Assembly (NCBI GenBank): GCA_905250125.1
Contig: CAJNOL010000091.1
Coordinates: forward strand, 97,683-161,682
Direction: 5' to 3'
DNA: 64,000 bases
Source: Rotaria sordida
Taxonomy: Eukaryota > Rotifera > Eurotatoria > Philodinida > Philodinidae
Shown here in pieces: positions 48,290 through 62,700 of this stretch (position 1 is the first letter of the stretch; each line of letters opens with the position of its first letter). The notes under the pieces were generated by a model. That model ran no database searches. It saw only the letters and a program-made list of their open reading frames with translations, and had not been told where the DNA came from. A program made the translations under genes and the position numbers.

Positions 48290-48776
48290 TACATGCTATA
48301 CTAGCAATTAGTGCTTCGGTGGAAAAACTATTTAGATCAGCTGCATTGACATTTACTCAATGATGAACACGTTTACCACCAAGTCAATATGACATCATTG
48401 TTTATTTGTTCTACTGAAAAATTCAAGAAAAAGTGATAACAAGAAAGCTTATCTTTTCTTGTTGCCCGTCTGTTTATATTGATTATATTTTGAATTCTTT
48501 ATTTTTATATTTGTTTTATTATTGTTTTACCCACTTTATAGATATCAAGTATCTTTTTTTTTGTGTTTTGGTTTTCATTTTATTCTTGTTGGAGAACATG
48601 TGATAAGGTTTATTTACATGATTATTATAAATGATTTTTGTATCAATAGATGGTCTATGATATTTAGGGATGCAACAAATCCAAAGCCTTGGAATTTGGT
48701 ATTATTTGGATTTGGGACTAAATCCAAACGCAAGCCGTCAAATCCCAAATCTGTTCTAGATTTGTTGCATCCTTAA
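48290..48776 (+). pseudogene. hAT transposase C-terminal remnant with terminal inverted repeat
   Basis: In one frame, HAILAISASVEKLFRSAALT is followed by FTQ, two stops, then TRLPPSQYDIIVYL (48293-48415). This is the hAT dimerisation signature (SS.PVERLFS..G.. ..RRNRLSP...E.LVFL). The two consecutive TGA codons stand where the family has RR, consistent with CGACGA changed to TGATGA. Downstream, 48669-48774 is a 106-bp palindrome bounded by GGATGCAACAAATC and GATTTGTTGCATCC. It probably is, or contains, the element's terminal repeat. The catalytic and zinc-finger parts were not found. Confidence 0.7.
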
Positions 48777-49904
48777 CGATATTCGATATCATACCTCATA
48801 TACAAACAAGACAAATAAATTCTCTGAGTATGTCGAAAGGTGGTGTTGTATGGAATATTTTCGAATAATAGGTTAATGAAGAATGATATTACTAATGTAT
48901 ATTCAAATATCTGAATTTTTTTTTTGTTTGAATATTTATAATATTCGAGTATTCATCAGATTTGTCATTTCATAATTAAGTATCAATTACTTTTCTTTTT
49001 CATATCTTACTAAATTATGTATTAATATATTTTATTTTGATAATTGTCTTTATTTAGTTGATGTTTGTTTCAAATAATTGACTCGATTGAATGTGTTTAT
49101 GTCTAATTTAATTATCTTTTTTCCAAACAAACGAATAGTATCGATCATAATAATTCGATACATCGAAATAATTAGTTAAGAATCGAATAGAATATTTCAG
49201 TTGTTATAATTAGGAAATAAATACTGTACACAAAGAAAGATTATATTCTTGATAAGAATACAAACATGTAGCCTATTTTTCTATCAATTAACCTTAGGAA
49301 GTTTTTGCACAAATAAATTGCCAATAAATGTATACATGAAGATTTCTATTTTTTCTAGGATCATCTACAAAATTTGAAGTGTCTTCTTATTTAAATTCTC
49401 ATGTTGATATCGAAAAATATCATAATTAAGTTGGACGACTTCTTTATCGAATGTGAAATTTCGAGATAAATCTTCTATAATAGTTGAATATCTCGAGCTG
49501 ATTATCCTTAGTTTTATGCTGACCAATATTGATTATTCAGTGCAATTTTTACTGCAAATAATGACAAGTCTATTTTAATTAAGAATCGCTTATGATCCAT
49601 TGAAAAATTTCAATAGAGAACTTTACAAGCAGTGCAACATGATATAACTGTACTCATGTAAAATGGTTAATTTTTGAATAGACATTAGAACTTTTCCAAA
49701 AGATGTCTATCTACATCTTTCTTTATTACTGATTGAATTTGATATATAAAAGTATTTAGAACAGAAAACAATTTGTTTATTTGATAAATAGAATCATCTT
49801 TAATTTGATATAATTAATCATATTGTATAGTTCAATGATAATTAATGTTAGTGCAGTTTTGACTAAGCCATGCAGATCATTGTGGTCAACAACGTCAAAA
49901 TGAT

Positions 49905-50076
49905 AAATAATAAGATCTAGTGCAACGAAAAAATTTAATACATAAAATCAACAATTGATTTATTTTTATAATGAAAATCGTTGATAACATAAAATGTCAA
50001 ACTATGAGAATGGAAAAAAAAAATCAATTGTTGATTTATTTATGAAATTTTTTCATTGCTCTAGGTCTTATTATTT
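49905..50076. repeat. Palindromic element upstream of the ANAPC1 3' end
   Basis: A 172-bp inverted repeat with arms of about 56 bases. The left arm begins AAATAATAAGATCTAGTGCA and ends ATCAACAATTGATTT. The right arm, reverse-complemented, begins AAATAATAAGACCTAGAGCA and ends ATCAACAATTGATTT. A roughly 60-base spacer separates them. High arm identity suggests a fairly recent insertion. It is non-coding. Confidence 0.8.
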
Positions 50077-50799
50077 ATGTTAAAACAAATTCATGTTTTA
50101 ATGTTATCTTTTATTGTTTGTATAACGTCAAAATAATGTTTTTTATCAACGATCGAAATGATTCTACTATATTACAGTTACTATTGTTATTTTCTTTGTT
50201 TCTCAATTCGCATTTCGAATTGTATACTGTAATTGACTCATGGTGTAACCACTTTTCTTTGACAGAGAAAACTTCAGATTTTTTTTTCATAAGACATTTA
50301 TGACCTTACAGGTCATAACATGAATCTAAAATTTCGAAACCTCTATAAAAACGAGCACCAACAAGGATAGTAAAATGCAAGGAAAAGTAACTCTTGCTCG
50401 TACTTCGTTGTACTTATTAAAAGATAGAAATTTATATAGCAGCAAGAGAGACAAAGCAATCATGCATCGCACAACGAAACACACAATCAATCTATGTACA
50501 TATGGATCGATTAAGATCATCTTCAATATTGTAAAAGATAGAAATTTTATTATGTTTATCATAAAGCTACTCATGGACTACCTTGTATAATAATGTATGG
50601 AATATGATTGTATGTAACAAAAGAACTATTGAAAAATATGCTGTTTTTTCTTGATCAGATTTATTGTTTTTTGTTTATTTTAATAAGAATGAAAAAAAAA
50701 TATATCGAAGTATAAACTTTTTCCTATTGTATCGAATACGACAGAAGAAAAAAAAATAATAATATCACATATTAACAAATAGAAAATGAAAAATTTAAT

Positions 50800-53700
50800 T
50801 TAAGAAGGTCCATTAAGCAAATATAATGCTAATTCACAATCAAGTCCAAGATTAACGGCATAACGAATCAATTTCGCTGGCCTAGTCGTATCTGAATAGA
50901 AGAAAAAATATATATAAAAAATGTAAAAATAAGTTTTTTTGATTATAATAATAAAATAAGAAATATCTCAACCGATCCTCTATAGGATGAGACTACCAAA
51001 AAATATGACTCTTGTTTTTAGTGATTTAATAGAAGGTTCTGAGTCTTCTGTAATGTGTCGAGGAGTTTAGTTAGAAATTAATTTTTACCTAGAAGAGATA
51101 ATAAATTCTCTTCATTTAATCCTGGTAACCATTCTCGAATAGGTAATAATAAGGCAAATCTTCTTGGATCATGTTGATTTTTTAAAGCAACAAGTAAATC
51201 TCCTTTCATTTCTAAAATAGAAAAACCAAAAAATAAAATATTAATTGAAATTCTTCAATTACTTGATATATTTTTAAAAAGTATATTTGTAAATTGTGTA
51301 CGTAAAATAATATCATCTGTATCAGTTGAATGTGTTAAATTTTTAATTGATATATATTTTTCATAAAATGATATTAATGCATGAATTTCTTTAACATGAC
51401 GATTATTAATTGGTTCAGTTATAATACGTTGTATACCAGAATATAATTGTAATGCATGAAACCATGTACGTAATGATGATTCATTACTTGATAAAAGTTG
51501 TACAAGTGATGATGAAGTCGTTTTTAATGTTAATGATGATAATATTGAAGATTTTTGTACATAAAAAAGACCATCACGACTTAACATTTGTTTTAAACGT
51601 TGAATTTGTTCATCATTTTCATAAATAATTGGCCAATAATTTGTATCATTTATTTCAAGTTTTTTTATTGAAATAAAATTTGGTAAAAAACATGGTGTAC
51701 GAAAATTTTCTATTTGATTATTATCATTAATCCATAAATATCCATTAACTGAACATACTTGTTGAGTTGATACATCTTTTGTAATCAATAAACGTGATTC
51801 ACATACCATTACATATAAATGACGAAAAATTTGTAAATGAAAACTAAATTACAAACAAAACAAAACATTCACGATAATTTAAATTATTAAACGGTCGGCT
51901 ATCTTCTGATTACAGTATATCATTGATAATGCGAACAAACGTGAAACATGGGTGTTTTAGGTTAACGTTGGAATAAGAAAGACAGAAATGTATTTTGTCA
52001 AGATCGAGAGAGAGCAAAAATGAGTCGAGAATATTATAATAACACAAAAAAAATTATTTATCAAAAATTTTAATTCGTACTCTGAAGAAAGAGAAGAAGA
52101 AGAATAAGAAATGATAAATCATTAGCAAGAAAGTCTAGCTATAGAAGAATAGCTGGATCTGAGTGAAATACGGACTTCGTCCTCACTCACCTCTCTTCTC
52201 GACTATTTTACATAACGACTAATCTTCATAGACCGGTCAAGATTTATTGTAAACTTCACTTATTTTTCCATGATATACAATGAATTGAAAATAAATCTAG
52301 ATGAATAATTTAGAGAAGTCACTATATATTACACCCAAAACTTCTAGAGAACTAAAGTCTAAAAAAGGAATATTTCAAATCCGGCGATCATAAAATTCTT
52401 AGAACTTCTTGCTTTGTAAGCTTCAGCAGATAAATGTTTGTTTTTTATTTTCATACCGATTATCGTTACTACTCATTGGAAAATGTGGATAAAAAGCAGC
52501 TAAAAGAATTGGTATAGCATCATCATCATTTCGTAAACCATATCTAACATTAAAAAAAAAAAATTCAAATAATATAATTAAATATTTAAAAATATAAAAT
52601 AAATTCTTACCGTCCACCACCAAGTAATAATAAACCTAATGCCATGCTTACAGCAACATGTGAACCATATGTAACATGTGCTCGATCAGGTCCAACACGT
52701 GTTTGTAATGCTCGTAAAAGATTTAATAATTGTAAATCACCACTACCAGCCATAACCTTAAAAAAAGAAAAGAACAAATACCTATTTAATTAAACAAAAA
52801 AATGTTCACATCAATTTTATCTAACCATAGCAAGTGAAAGTACAAGTGTTGATATAACAAATTCAAGTGTTATAGTATCTGGTGCATAATAATCTGGATC
52901 ATTTTCAACATCTGCTGAACGATCGATATAAATTTGAAATTGTTTAAAATAAGTTCTCTAGAGAAAACAAAAATCACATTTTTTGTTTTTAATTTTTATT
53001 AAACGTAAACAAAACAAAAAAACCCAAAACTTACAATAATATTTGCTGTTTGTTCATTCCATGTACCAGCATATTTTAATGCTAAACTAAAACATACACC
53101 AGAAACAAGATAACAATATGCTTGTGTTATTGATTCGGCATCAAATGTATTTAAAGATATTTTTGTTTGAAATGCATTTTTACTTAATGCTACTGGAATT
53201 TGTTTTTCTATCCATTCTGTTGTATTTGTTATACTTTCCCATGAAATTAAATTATAAACAACAGTCTTAAAATATAATAAAAGAAAATAATTATAATAAA
53301 GTAATTTGAATATTTTATTATCTTACTCGTAAAAGAAGAAGATCAGGACGAATTAATTCTATTAATCGCATAATATCATTCGGTGTAAACCATTCAGCTA
53401 TATCTCTAAAATAAAATATTATTTTAGTTATTAAGAAGTCAAAAATTCAACTTTTTTTTCTTTATAATCCAAAATTATTGTATACATCGACTCAAGAGAA
53501 GTGTGCATCCAGATAGATATTCGATGGAAAAAAAAACTAAAGTCATCCTTTCATCGATTCAAATAGTGATAAATATACTTTGAGAAATGTTCTATCTAAT
53601 AGCATACAAAATTCTTGCCAAAGTGGAACAATTGGAATTCAAAAATTAGTCTAGCAACATTGGTATCGATGAGAAAATTAATTTTTGACAAGAATAAACT

Positions 53701-56700
53701 ACTTGGTAGGCACACCCAGTAGATATTCTGAATCTGTATGTTGTCTAATATCGATCATCGAAGAAATCTTTTAATTTAAATGTGTAGTCTTTGAGGAAAA
53801 AAATAAAAGTTTTTTTGTAAATTAATTTTCAGAATGGTTAAGTTTAGTAAAACGAAAAAGTGACATGTCTAGCTTTCATGTAACAATGCACATGGGCCGA
53901 AAATAATCGAAATAAATTATCATTCTTGTTAGTAAATCAAGGTTAAACTAGCAGATTTTTATTTAATTATGAGTTTACTATTGAAACTAATGTATATCAA
54001 AAATTCATTTCCATGTAAACATTGAAACTCATGAAAAAAGTCAGAATCAATATATTACTTTCAATCTTCACTAATTTTTCATCAGCAAAATCTTTAGAAG
54101 TTATCTATCAAATCTTCGAAATTAAACTTACAAAATTTATTTACTGAGAAAATTATCAAATATGTTTAGTATGAAATAAAATTTTAAAATTAATATCTAC
54201 TCATTTATTTTACTAAAATTATTATTAGAAAGAAAAGAAAAGATTTAATTAAATTTTTCTCTCTATATTATTGAACATAGTACAATTTCTAATAACTCTA
54301 TGATATTAATAAATAAATATTAAAATTTCAAACTAACTTATTTTTTGTATTAAAATAAGTAAGACCAAGTGCAATCATTGCACCAGTTGCTGTTATATTA
54401 GCATTCATTGAACCATATTCATGTACTTGTATATGTGTACGAAGTGAACCAAATGAATAAACACGTTCTTTTCCAATAATATAACTTAAAAGAGCACTTG
54501 TAAAAAAATCTTCTTTAGAATTTATATTATGAAGTCCTTTCTAACAAAACAAAAAAAAAAGGAAAATAATATGAAAATATAAAAGAAATTTATTTACTTT
54601 AAATAAAACAGTACCAAGTGCAATACCAGATGTAAATGCATATGCTTCTCGTTCAAGAATAACCATTTCTTTTTCACCAGTACTAAAAATAAAAATTTTT
54701 TATACTCAAAAAAAAAAAATGACTGCTGGATTTATATCTAAAGTAATTTTAGTAGCGATAATTAAAAAATTCAACTAATTGACATTTGTATTAAACGATC
54801 AATTTTTTAAACATTCATATTCAACAAATAGTTTTTTGAATTCCATCTTTATTTATTATATGGCGAATAGAGGGTAACCTGATGCATTGACCAGTGGTGA
54901 CTGCGGCTCAACTGATCGGTTTATCTCTTTAATGACGAATTTCGAGTATTCACAAGAAAACAGAATATAATCAATAATTATTTCCTTCTTCATTTCTACT
55001 AACGATGATTCTCTTTCTCATATTTTTAATCTATTGTTAGTAATTGTTAATAAATCGAATGCATATTAAATGATTTTTCAATACCTGACAGGTAGTTTTC
55101 CTATTTCAGCAAGTAAAATATCTGAAATATATCGATCACCACTACCGGCATAGAGTAAACCAAGACCCATAATTCCACAAATTTGTACACCAAATGGTAC
55201 TTCCCATTCGAATAATGTTTGCGGTAACATACTTTTTATATAGATTGTTAATAGACTTGTTAATGTTAAACTCATTGATTTATAACTTAAAAAGAAAAAA
55301 GAATAAAACAAAAAAAAAAAAAAAAACATTTTTAATCATTATGATTTATTCATTTTAATTACTTAGATACACAAATTCCAAGTAATGATGCCATCATTGT
55401 TAATTCATTTGCTTTTTGTAATAATGAATAAATTAATGATTTAGGTAAATTTTTAAAATGTCCTATTAAACCAAGACCATATAAAAATCCAGCTTGTTCA
55501 TTTGTAATATCATTATTTTTAAGTATTTGTGAACGTATCCAATTATCACCCATATCACATGCATGTCGATTTATAGCTAACGATGCTGCAACACCATTAT
55601 GAAATAATGGCCAATGTGTTATATTTTGTGGAACTTCAATATGTGTCATATTTACAATAACAGTACTAAAAAAAAATAATATGTGATAATAGATTATCTT
55701 ATCAATATTTATAGAATAGAACTACACCAACTTCTTTGGTGAATTTAAGCTTTATCTTATTCAATGAAGTTGAATAAGACATTCTCAACAATTTAACACG
55801 AGTAAAAGAGAATTAGATAATGTAACAAAAAAAGAAATATGCTAACTCGATTTACACAGATATAAACCAACAATTAACCTATTAATAATTTTCATCTAAT
55901 ATAGTTTGATTAATTTTTTTTTTTTTACATTTGAACTTTTTAAATAAAGTATTATCTAAAAAAATATATTCATTTTATTTGAAAATAAACTGACATCCTA
56001 ATATCTATTGCTTTTTAGGAAAGAAAATCTTGATTTATCTCGAAAAAAATTTAAAATATAAAATTAATTATAAAAATACATACGATGATGGTACTCGTCC
56101 TTTAAGATTTAATTCTGGTATAATGAAAGCATCATGTGGTGATGCATAGACAGTACCAAGTGTTAATGCACCTCTAAAAAAATAAATTCAATAAAATTTT
56201 TTGCATTAAAAAAGATCTGATATATATTTTTTTTTTGTTCGAAACCTTCCAAATGGTAATGACATTGTTCTTTGAGCAACACTAAATAAATATCGTTCAT
56301 TATTTTCCATAACTTCTTGTTCAGTTACATTTGGTCTTTGTGCAATATCGATCATAACTGGTGTTGATGATTGTAAACATTCAACAATTGTTTGTACACG
56401 TAAATCTTCTGGAAAACGTAATTTTAATACCTGAGACAAACAAAAAGAAAAAAGAATATTAAAATTTTTTTTTTTTGGTTGTTAATTTTTATACTTCGCT
56501 TTCAACAAGTCGAGTTTTATCATTATGATAATCTTTTCCATAAACACGAATTAATTCTAAACTTCGTAATGATATAAGACCTGGATGGAAATTTTTATCA
56601 AATAATTTTGGATCATGATAAGATAATTCTTGTCGACCAAGAAATTCATATGTTTTTCTTGGTAAATCAAATTTAGGATGTAATGCAACATGACTTATAG

Positions 56701-59700
56701 CTTCATATAAAACAGCATGTACACATAATGGAAGACTATCGAATTCAATTGAAGTTAAATCTTTAACAGCAAAAAAACAAAAAAAACGAAAATATTTTAT
56801 TTATAATAAAAATAAGTTTTTATTTTAACCATCATTTAAAAAAGCATCAATTATTTGTTGATGACGTGATAATATATCACTTTTAGTTGTATTTATTGAT
56901 GTAAATAACATTGGTGATGGTGATGTTCCATCTAAATTAATGTTTCTTTTAACAAAACGAAAAAAAGAACAATAATAAAATCTTTTATTTTTACCATTAT
57001 TATTGGCAGCAATATTACATAAATAATTTAAATATACATTGGACATACCAGGATATAAATATGTAGCAAGAAGCTATAAAAAAATTTTTATAAATTAATT
57101 TATTTAGAAGATCGTTTTGTTTCTTGTAGAACTCACATATACAGAATGTCTTAAAAGTCCATCGGAAAAGTTAATGTAAATATTTCTTATAGAATTCAAG
57201 CGATTTCATTAATTATTTTTATAATATGTAAGTATGTTTTCTTAAAATATTGAAGTCATCTATGGTTGTGAAACGAAGAATACAAGTCGAATTCGACAAA
57301 AATACACTAAGTGAAGATTGTATTAAAGTTGGATTCTAACGTTTTTGTGAAAGTAATACAGTAAATAGAAGATAGTCAAAAAATTACAGAAGAAAAAGTT
57401 AATAGAGTTCATGATGTTTGTGAAATATGAATCACAATTATGTGCTCGAACTTTTACAAAGGTCTGCTCTATTCCATGAATATCAGTGCACGCAATTATG
57501 ATTGAATATCTTTCTTTGAAATCGTACAAGATGCAAATTGTTCGTGAAATGGATCAGACCTATACGACAGCTCGAACAATTGATTTTCATTCATTTTTCA
57601 TAAACATCATAAATTTCGTCGGCTTTTTCTTCTGTAATTTTTGACGTTCTCGATCTTTTACTATATCAGTTTCACACAAGCATTGAAATGTAAGCTTCAT
57701 ACAATCTTTACTTAGTGTATTTTTGCCGAATTCGATTTGCAATTTTCATTTCACAACTCTAAGTGCCTTAAATTTGGTCATTTATAAAACTATTTTTATT
57801 CTAATATTTATAAGTACTATACTTAAGGAACATATATTTATATTATAAAAAAATCAATTAAATCACTTGAATTGTATAAGAAATATTTATGATAATTTTC
57901 TTGATGGATTTTTGGAACACCTTATATTTTCGAAGAAAATAGTCAGTGTAAGTTTCAAGTCGAAGGTTTGTAGCTCTCCCACTTAGCAATCGAAGTTGAA
58001 GGTCATCGGGTAAGCTCCCATAGCAACCGAAGATGTAAATCAATCATTTTAATACTGCTATCATTTATAGTGATACAGTTAAAAATAAGAGAGAAGCGAG
58101 TACAGGAAAGAGTGTAGGATTAAGGTAAACCCACACGAAAAAACTAAAACGATTGCGAGGATTCTGAAAGAGATTTTTGGAATTTTAAAAGCCTAGAAAT
58201 AATGTTAACTTCCGGTTTTTAAAAGTTTTTAGCTCAAAATTCTGAAAACTAGGCATATTTTAACGTAAATATAGTAATTAAAATTTCAATTTTGCGAGAA
58301 ATTAATTAAGCAGAGTCTTCTATTGCGACGAACGGTATACTTATAGTGAGAAAATGTATATGAGTTTCATATATCATCTCTAAAAGAGCTACGCCAACAA
58401 GCTTTTTTTCTTTAAATATATTTACTTTAGTGCAAAGAACAATTCGATTTGTTACTGAAGCAATATATGGAAATGGTGATAATTGACTACCATTATCAGA
58501 TTTTGATAAGAAAAGACGTGCCCATTTTAAATAACTTGGTGGTGTTTGATCAAATAATCTTGGCATAAATATATTTGAAGCAACTAGAATATATAATAAT
58601 GAATTTGAAAATAAATTTAAATGAAAAAATAAATTTACTTGGAGATAATTGATGAGTTTTACGAACGCGTTTAGAAATTTTCCAATTTTCAGCTAAATAA
58701 TAATGACGATATTCATGTAAATCAAAATCACTAAAATATTATATAAAATAATCAGTTAGATTTATTTTCAAATAAAGAAAGAAAAGAAAAGCCACGAAAA
58801 ATTTTTAATAAGCTTGTATTTGATCAAAACATAGTAATGTAGATTTATTTAAAAAAAAGTTTTCACTTAAGAAAAAGTTCGAATCCTCATTTATTACAGT
58901 CTTATTCGTAAGATTTGTTATTATTTCATCGAAGCTAATCAATTCGAGTATAGATAATCATTATCTTTTTCTACAGTTATAAATTTGAGACTATACGGAC
59001 AAAATCGAGCGAAACGATTTGACTTTGATTCTTTATGAAAGCTATTTGAGTTCTTTACAAATTGTAATATTTAATTTTCAAAAATACTGTTTGAACTTGC
59101 ACGTTTTGTGAACATTAGTTTTCTCAATAATAATTCGATGGGACCAAAGTCTGTAGGACATATTTACCAAGCTAAAAGATATAAGAGTTCAAGTAATGGT
59201 GTACAATCTTTTGTATGATTTAATGTTAAATCCTAAAAAATAACAAAATAATTTATTTCATATTAAATCATGTTTTTTTTTTTTTTTGTCTATCTTACTT
59301 CATAAATAACATGTAAAGCACAAAGAATTTGTCCTGCATGTGCATAAAGTGGATCATTTGAATTAATTGTTGTATATCGATTAATTCGTTGTTGTTTTGG
59401 TTTATCATTTCTATCAATATGTGTTAATGTTGGTGTTGATGATACAGCTTTATGTCTTTGTTGTGGAAATATATTTGATATAATTGCTGGTGATGGATGT
59501 TCAACACTACCAGTTGATGTATCACCTTGTTCAATTAATAATGATGTACTACTTGTACTACTTATATTATGTGTCCATTCACGTGCAGCATTTTCATCAT
59601 TTTCATCATCTGATAAACAATCAACATTTGTTGGAATAATTGGAAGATTATTTAATCCATCATCATGTTCATCATGTGATAAATCAGGTGTTTTATCAAG

Positions 59701-62700
59701 TAATTGTAATGTTAAATCATCTTTTTTAAATAATTTAACTAAATTTGGTTCAATACGACGTATTTCATTTAACATAAATGGCCAATCTTCATCAATATCA
59801 TTAATATCAATTTTTGTTTTTTTTATTGTTTGTGGTGGAGTTGGTGATGATGATTTAGATTCTAATCGTTTTATATATGAACATTTACGTAAATCATAAC
59901 CAATTAATGTTAATAATGTTTTAACAAATGTATACCATTCAGCTGGTGAATGTTCATTAATTGGATCAATATTTGATGAATAAAAAATTGCTATAAATTG
60001 ATTAAATACTTCACGTGGTACACATGAACATACAGCTTTTAAAGCAGATAAACCTTTAAAAAAAAAAAGAATTAAATAGATTAATAACATAAGTGAACCA
60101 GTCGTTTTTGGTTCCGGTCAGCGAAAATATTTTCAGTTCCGATCCAGCTCAGAAACTTACATAATGGTGTATGACAAATATTAGGTAATTCAACAGTATA
60201 ATAACGATTATTTTGTAATTTAAGATTAAATAATCGACCACGAACATCATCAAGTGATTCATAACGTGTTATTGATAAGAAATTTCCTGTATTTGTTGTA
60301 CCACCAGGTGTATGAATATTTGATATTGTTGTTGGATGTAAATCATTGAGACTTTCATCACATAGAAATGATTGAGGATTAAGTGCCGGTGTTAATGTTG
60401 ATGAAACTGGTGATGATGGAAATTTCTTAAAAGATATTATTTTTTATATTTAAAAGAGAAATTTTCAAAAAAGAAAAATCTACTAATGGTAATGGTGTTC
60501 GATGAAAACTTGTTGGACGACTTGATGTTCGAACACGTTGATAAGGTGTATAACGTAGAAATGAATGTGATGATAATGGACCAGTTTCTTCATGTAAAAG
60601 AACTTTAGCAATCTAAAAATTGGGTTTTTTTGTTTTTAAAATATAACTAATTAGAAAAATATTTATTAGAATAGAAACTTCATCTCTTTTTAAATAATAT
60701 CTTATTTCGAAACTATTAATCAATCCTTAAGTAATGAATTTTCAAAATTTAACTTACTTTTGATGCACCGGAATAAAGAAGAATTGAACGAGATAAATCG
60801 AGTACAACAAGAAATTTTAATGACTAAAACAATATTAATTTAATACAATCATTCTAATAGAAAAAAAAAAGAAAACATTTTCATACAGCAACAAAAATTG
60901 CATCTCTTGCATTAATTGTTTCAACTTTATTTACACCAGTATTAACTGTTCCGAGTGTTGTTTTTTCAAGTAAAACAAGTCTAAAATAATATAATTGATT
61001 TTTAAAACAATAAAATTTACATTCTTTTCATTTTTACCGTAATTGTCTAACATGTGGCATTAAAAAAGCTACCCATCGATGATCAGATAAATCTCTTACA
61101 CCAAAAAATTTCGTTGCACATTGTTCTGGATCTCTACAAACAATAACAAAAAAGAAAATATTTAAGAAAATTTCATTTCATTTCATCTATTATTTACTTC
61201 GATAATGAATTAAATGATGTATCTGCCCAAATAAATTCAACACAATAATCTGGACAAAGTGGATCAGGTATTGAATTTGAATGTGCAGCACAATCAGCAT
61301 TAAGTGTAGCCATAAAACTTCCATTTGTACCCATTCGATCAATTAATGCTGTTGTTGGAAACTGTGATAAATTAGTTGTTCCACCAACATTACCTATAGT
61401 TAATGTTGAACATGAAAATGGTGTTGCTGTTGTTGTTGATGATAGAAATTGTGTTGATGGTAAACGAGTTGTTGCACGATTAATTGAATCAGATAATGGT
61501 GATCGTCTATAATACAAAAAAAAAAGAAGAAGTTTTATATGTATAGAAAATAAAAAGAATATCTAATGGATATTTGGAAAGTATTTAGACAAGATGTTTG
61601 TTCACTTTTGATCTACTAGAAAAAATATGTCCGATGAGTCACAAATTATGAGTTTTTCGAATATTGGCTTAAAAATTTTATCTTACGAGAGAACATATCC
61701 AACTGTCGGACACTATTCGGCTTTATATTATGTGTATGAGTAGGTGATGAGCCTGAATCTTATTAAGCTTTTCTTAGTCTCATCGAGACGTACTCATAGC
61801 CATACTATGAAATCGAACGGCACTCGTCAGTTTTTGGTATTTTCATTATTGCGATTCATAGCCAAAAGTTGGCATCTTTATTTATATATTAGCTTGTAGA
61901 TCAGATACTACTCTATAAAATACACTATTTGAAGTGATTTTTGTCTTTCGACGAGGCACCTCAATTTTCGTTTCTCCTAAAAACTCATTTTTGAAAAATC
62001 GACAATTGTCTTACGTTGACATGAGCTCTTGAAAAAATGCTTATAGTCTCACTTGAGTGAAAGCTATAGATTAGTTTAATATCACATTTTGAAGAGAACT
62101 GTCTAGTCTAGAAAAACGATTGACTTCGACAATTTTTAGCATGTTCGAAAAGGGACTTATAGGATAAAAATATATTGGCTCACCATTAAAAATAATTTTC
62201 TTAGGCCTTTCAAAAAGTTCTTCACCTATTCTTGAATAAAAATAGATACAAAATTTTTACGTCCATTATTCTAAAAGAGTTCATAGCTTTTGATTCATGG
62301 AAAATATTTTCTATCAAGTCAAAAGTGAATAAACATCTTATCTAAAAACTTTCCGATCATTCCCGTTATTCATACGATATAACAGCCATTGATGCTAATC
62401 GTCTTGGATTTGTTAATAAATGACTTGGATTTGGTGATGAATTTGTTCCAACATTAGTTGTTGTTCCACCTGAAACTGTTGTTGTTAATATACTTGAACG
62501 ACGTGATAATGTATTATTCATAATTGATATTTGTGCAAGTGACATATTTTGTTGTGTTAATAATGTATTTGTATTTAATGTTTGATGATTATTTCCTTGT
62601 CCTAATTGACTTTCATTTAATGTTGGTAATGTCATATTTGTTGCTTGATGACGATCCTTTTATTTAAAAAAAAATCAAAAAAAGTAAAATTAATTAAGAA

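Larger units (their letters stand above)
43219..50799. other. Gene-poor interval between estrogen receptor and ANAPC1
   Basis: A 7.6-kb AT-rich interval. The left end must contain the estrogen receptor promoter and the right end the ANAPC1 3' UTR. The interval holds three recognisable items: a decayed ANAPC1 3'-end copy (45025-46375), a hAT remnant (48290-48776) and a palindrome (49905-50076). The remaining sequence shows only low complexity and short chance frames. Confidence 0.55.

Noticed and set aside
50326..50590. Overlapping frames on both strands near the ANAPC1 3' flank
   Set aside because: Frames on both strands with no domain; a repeated AAAAGATAGAAATTT word explains part of the openness.
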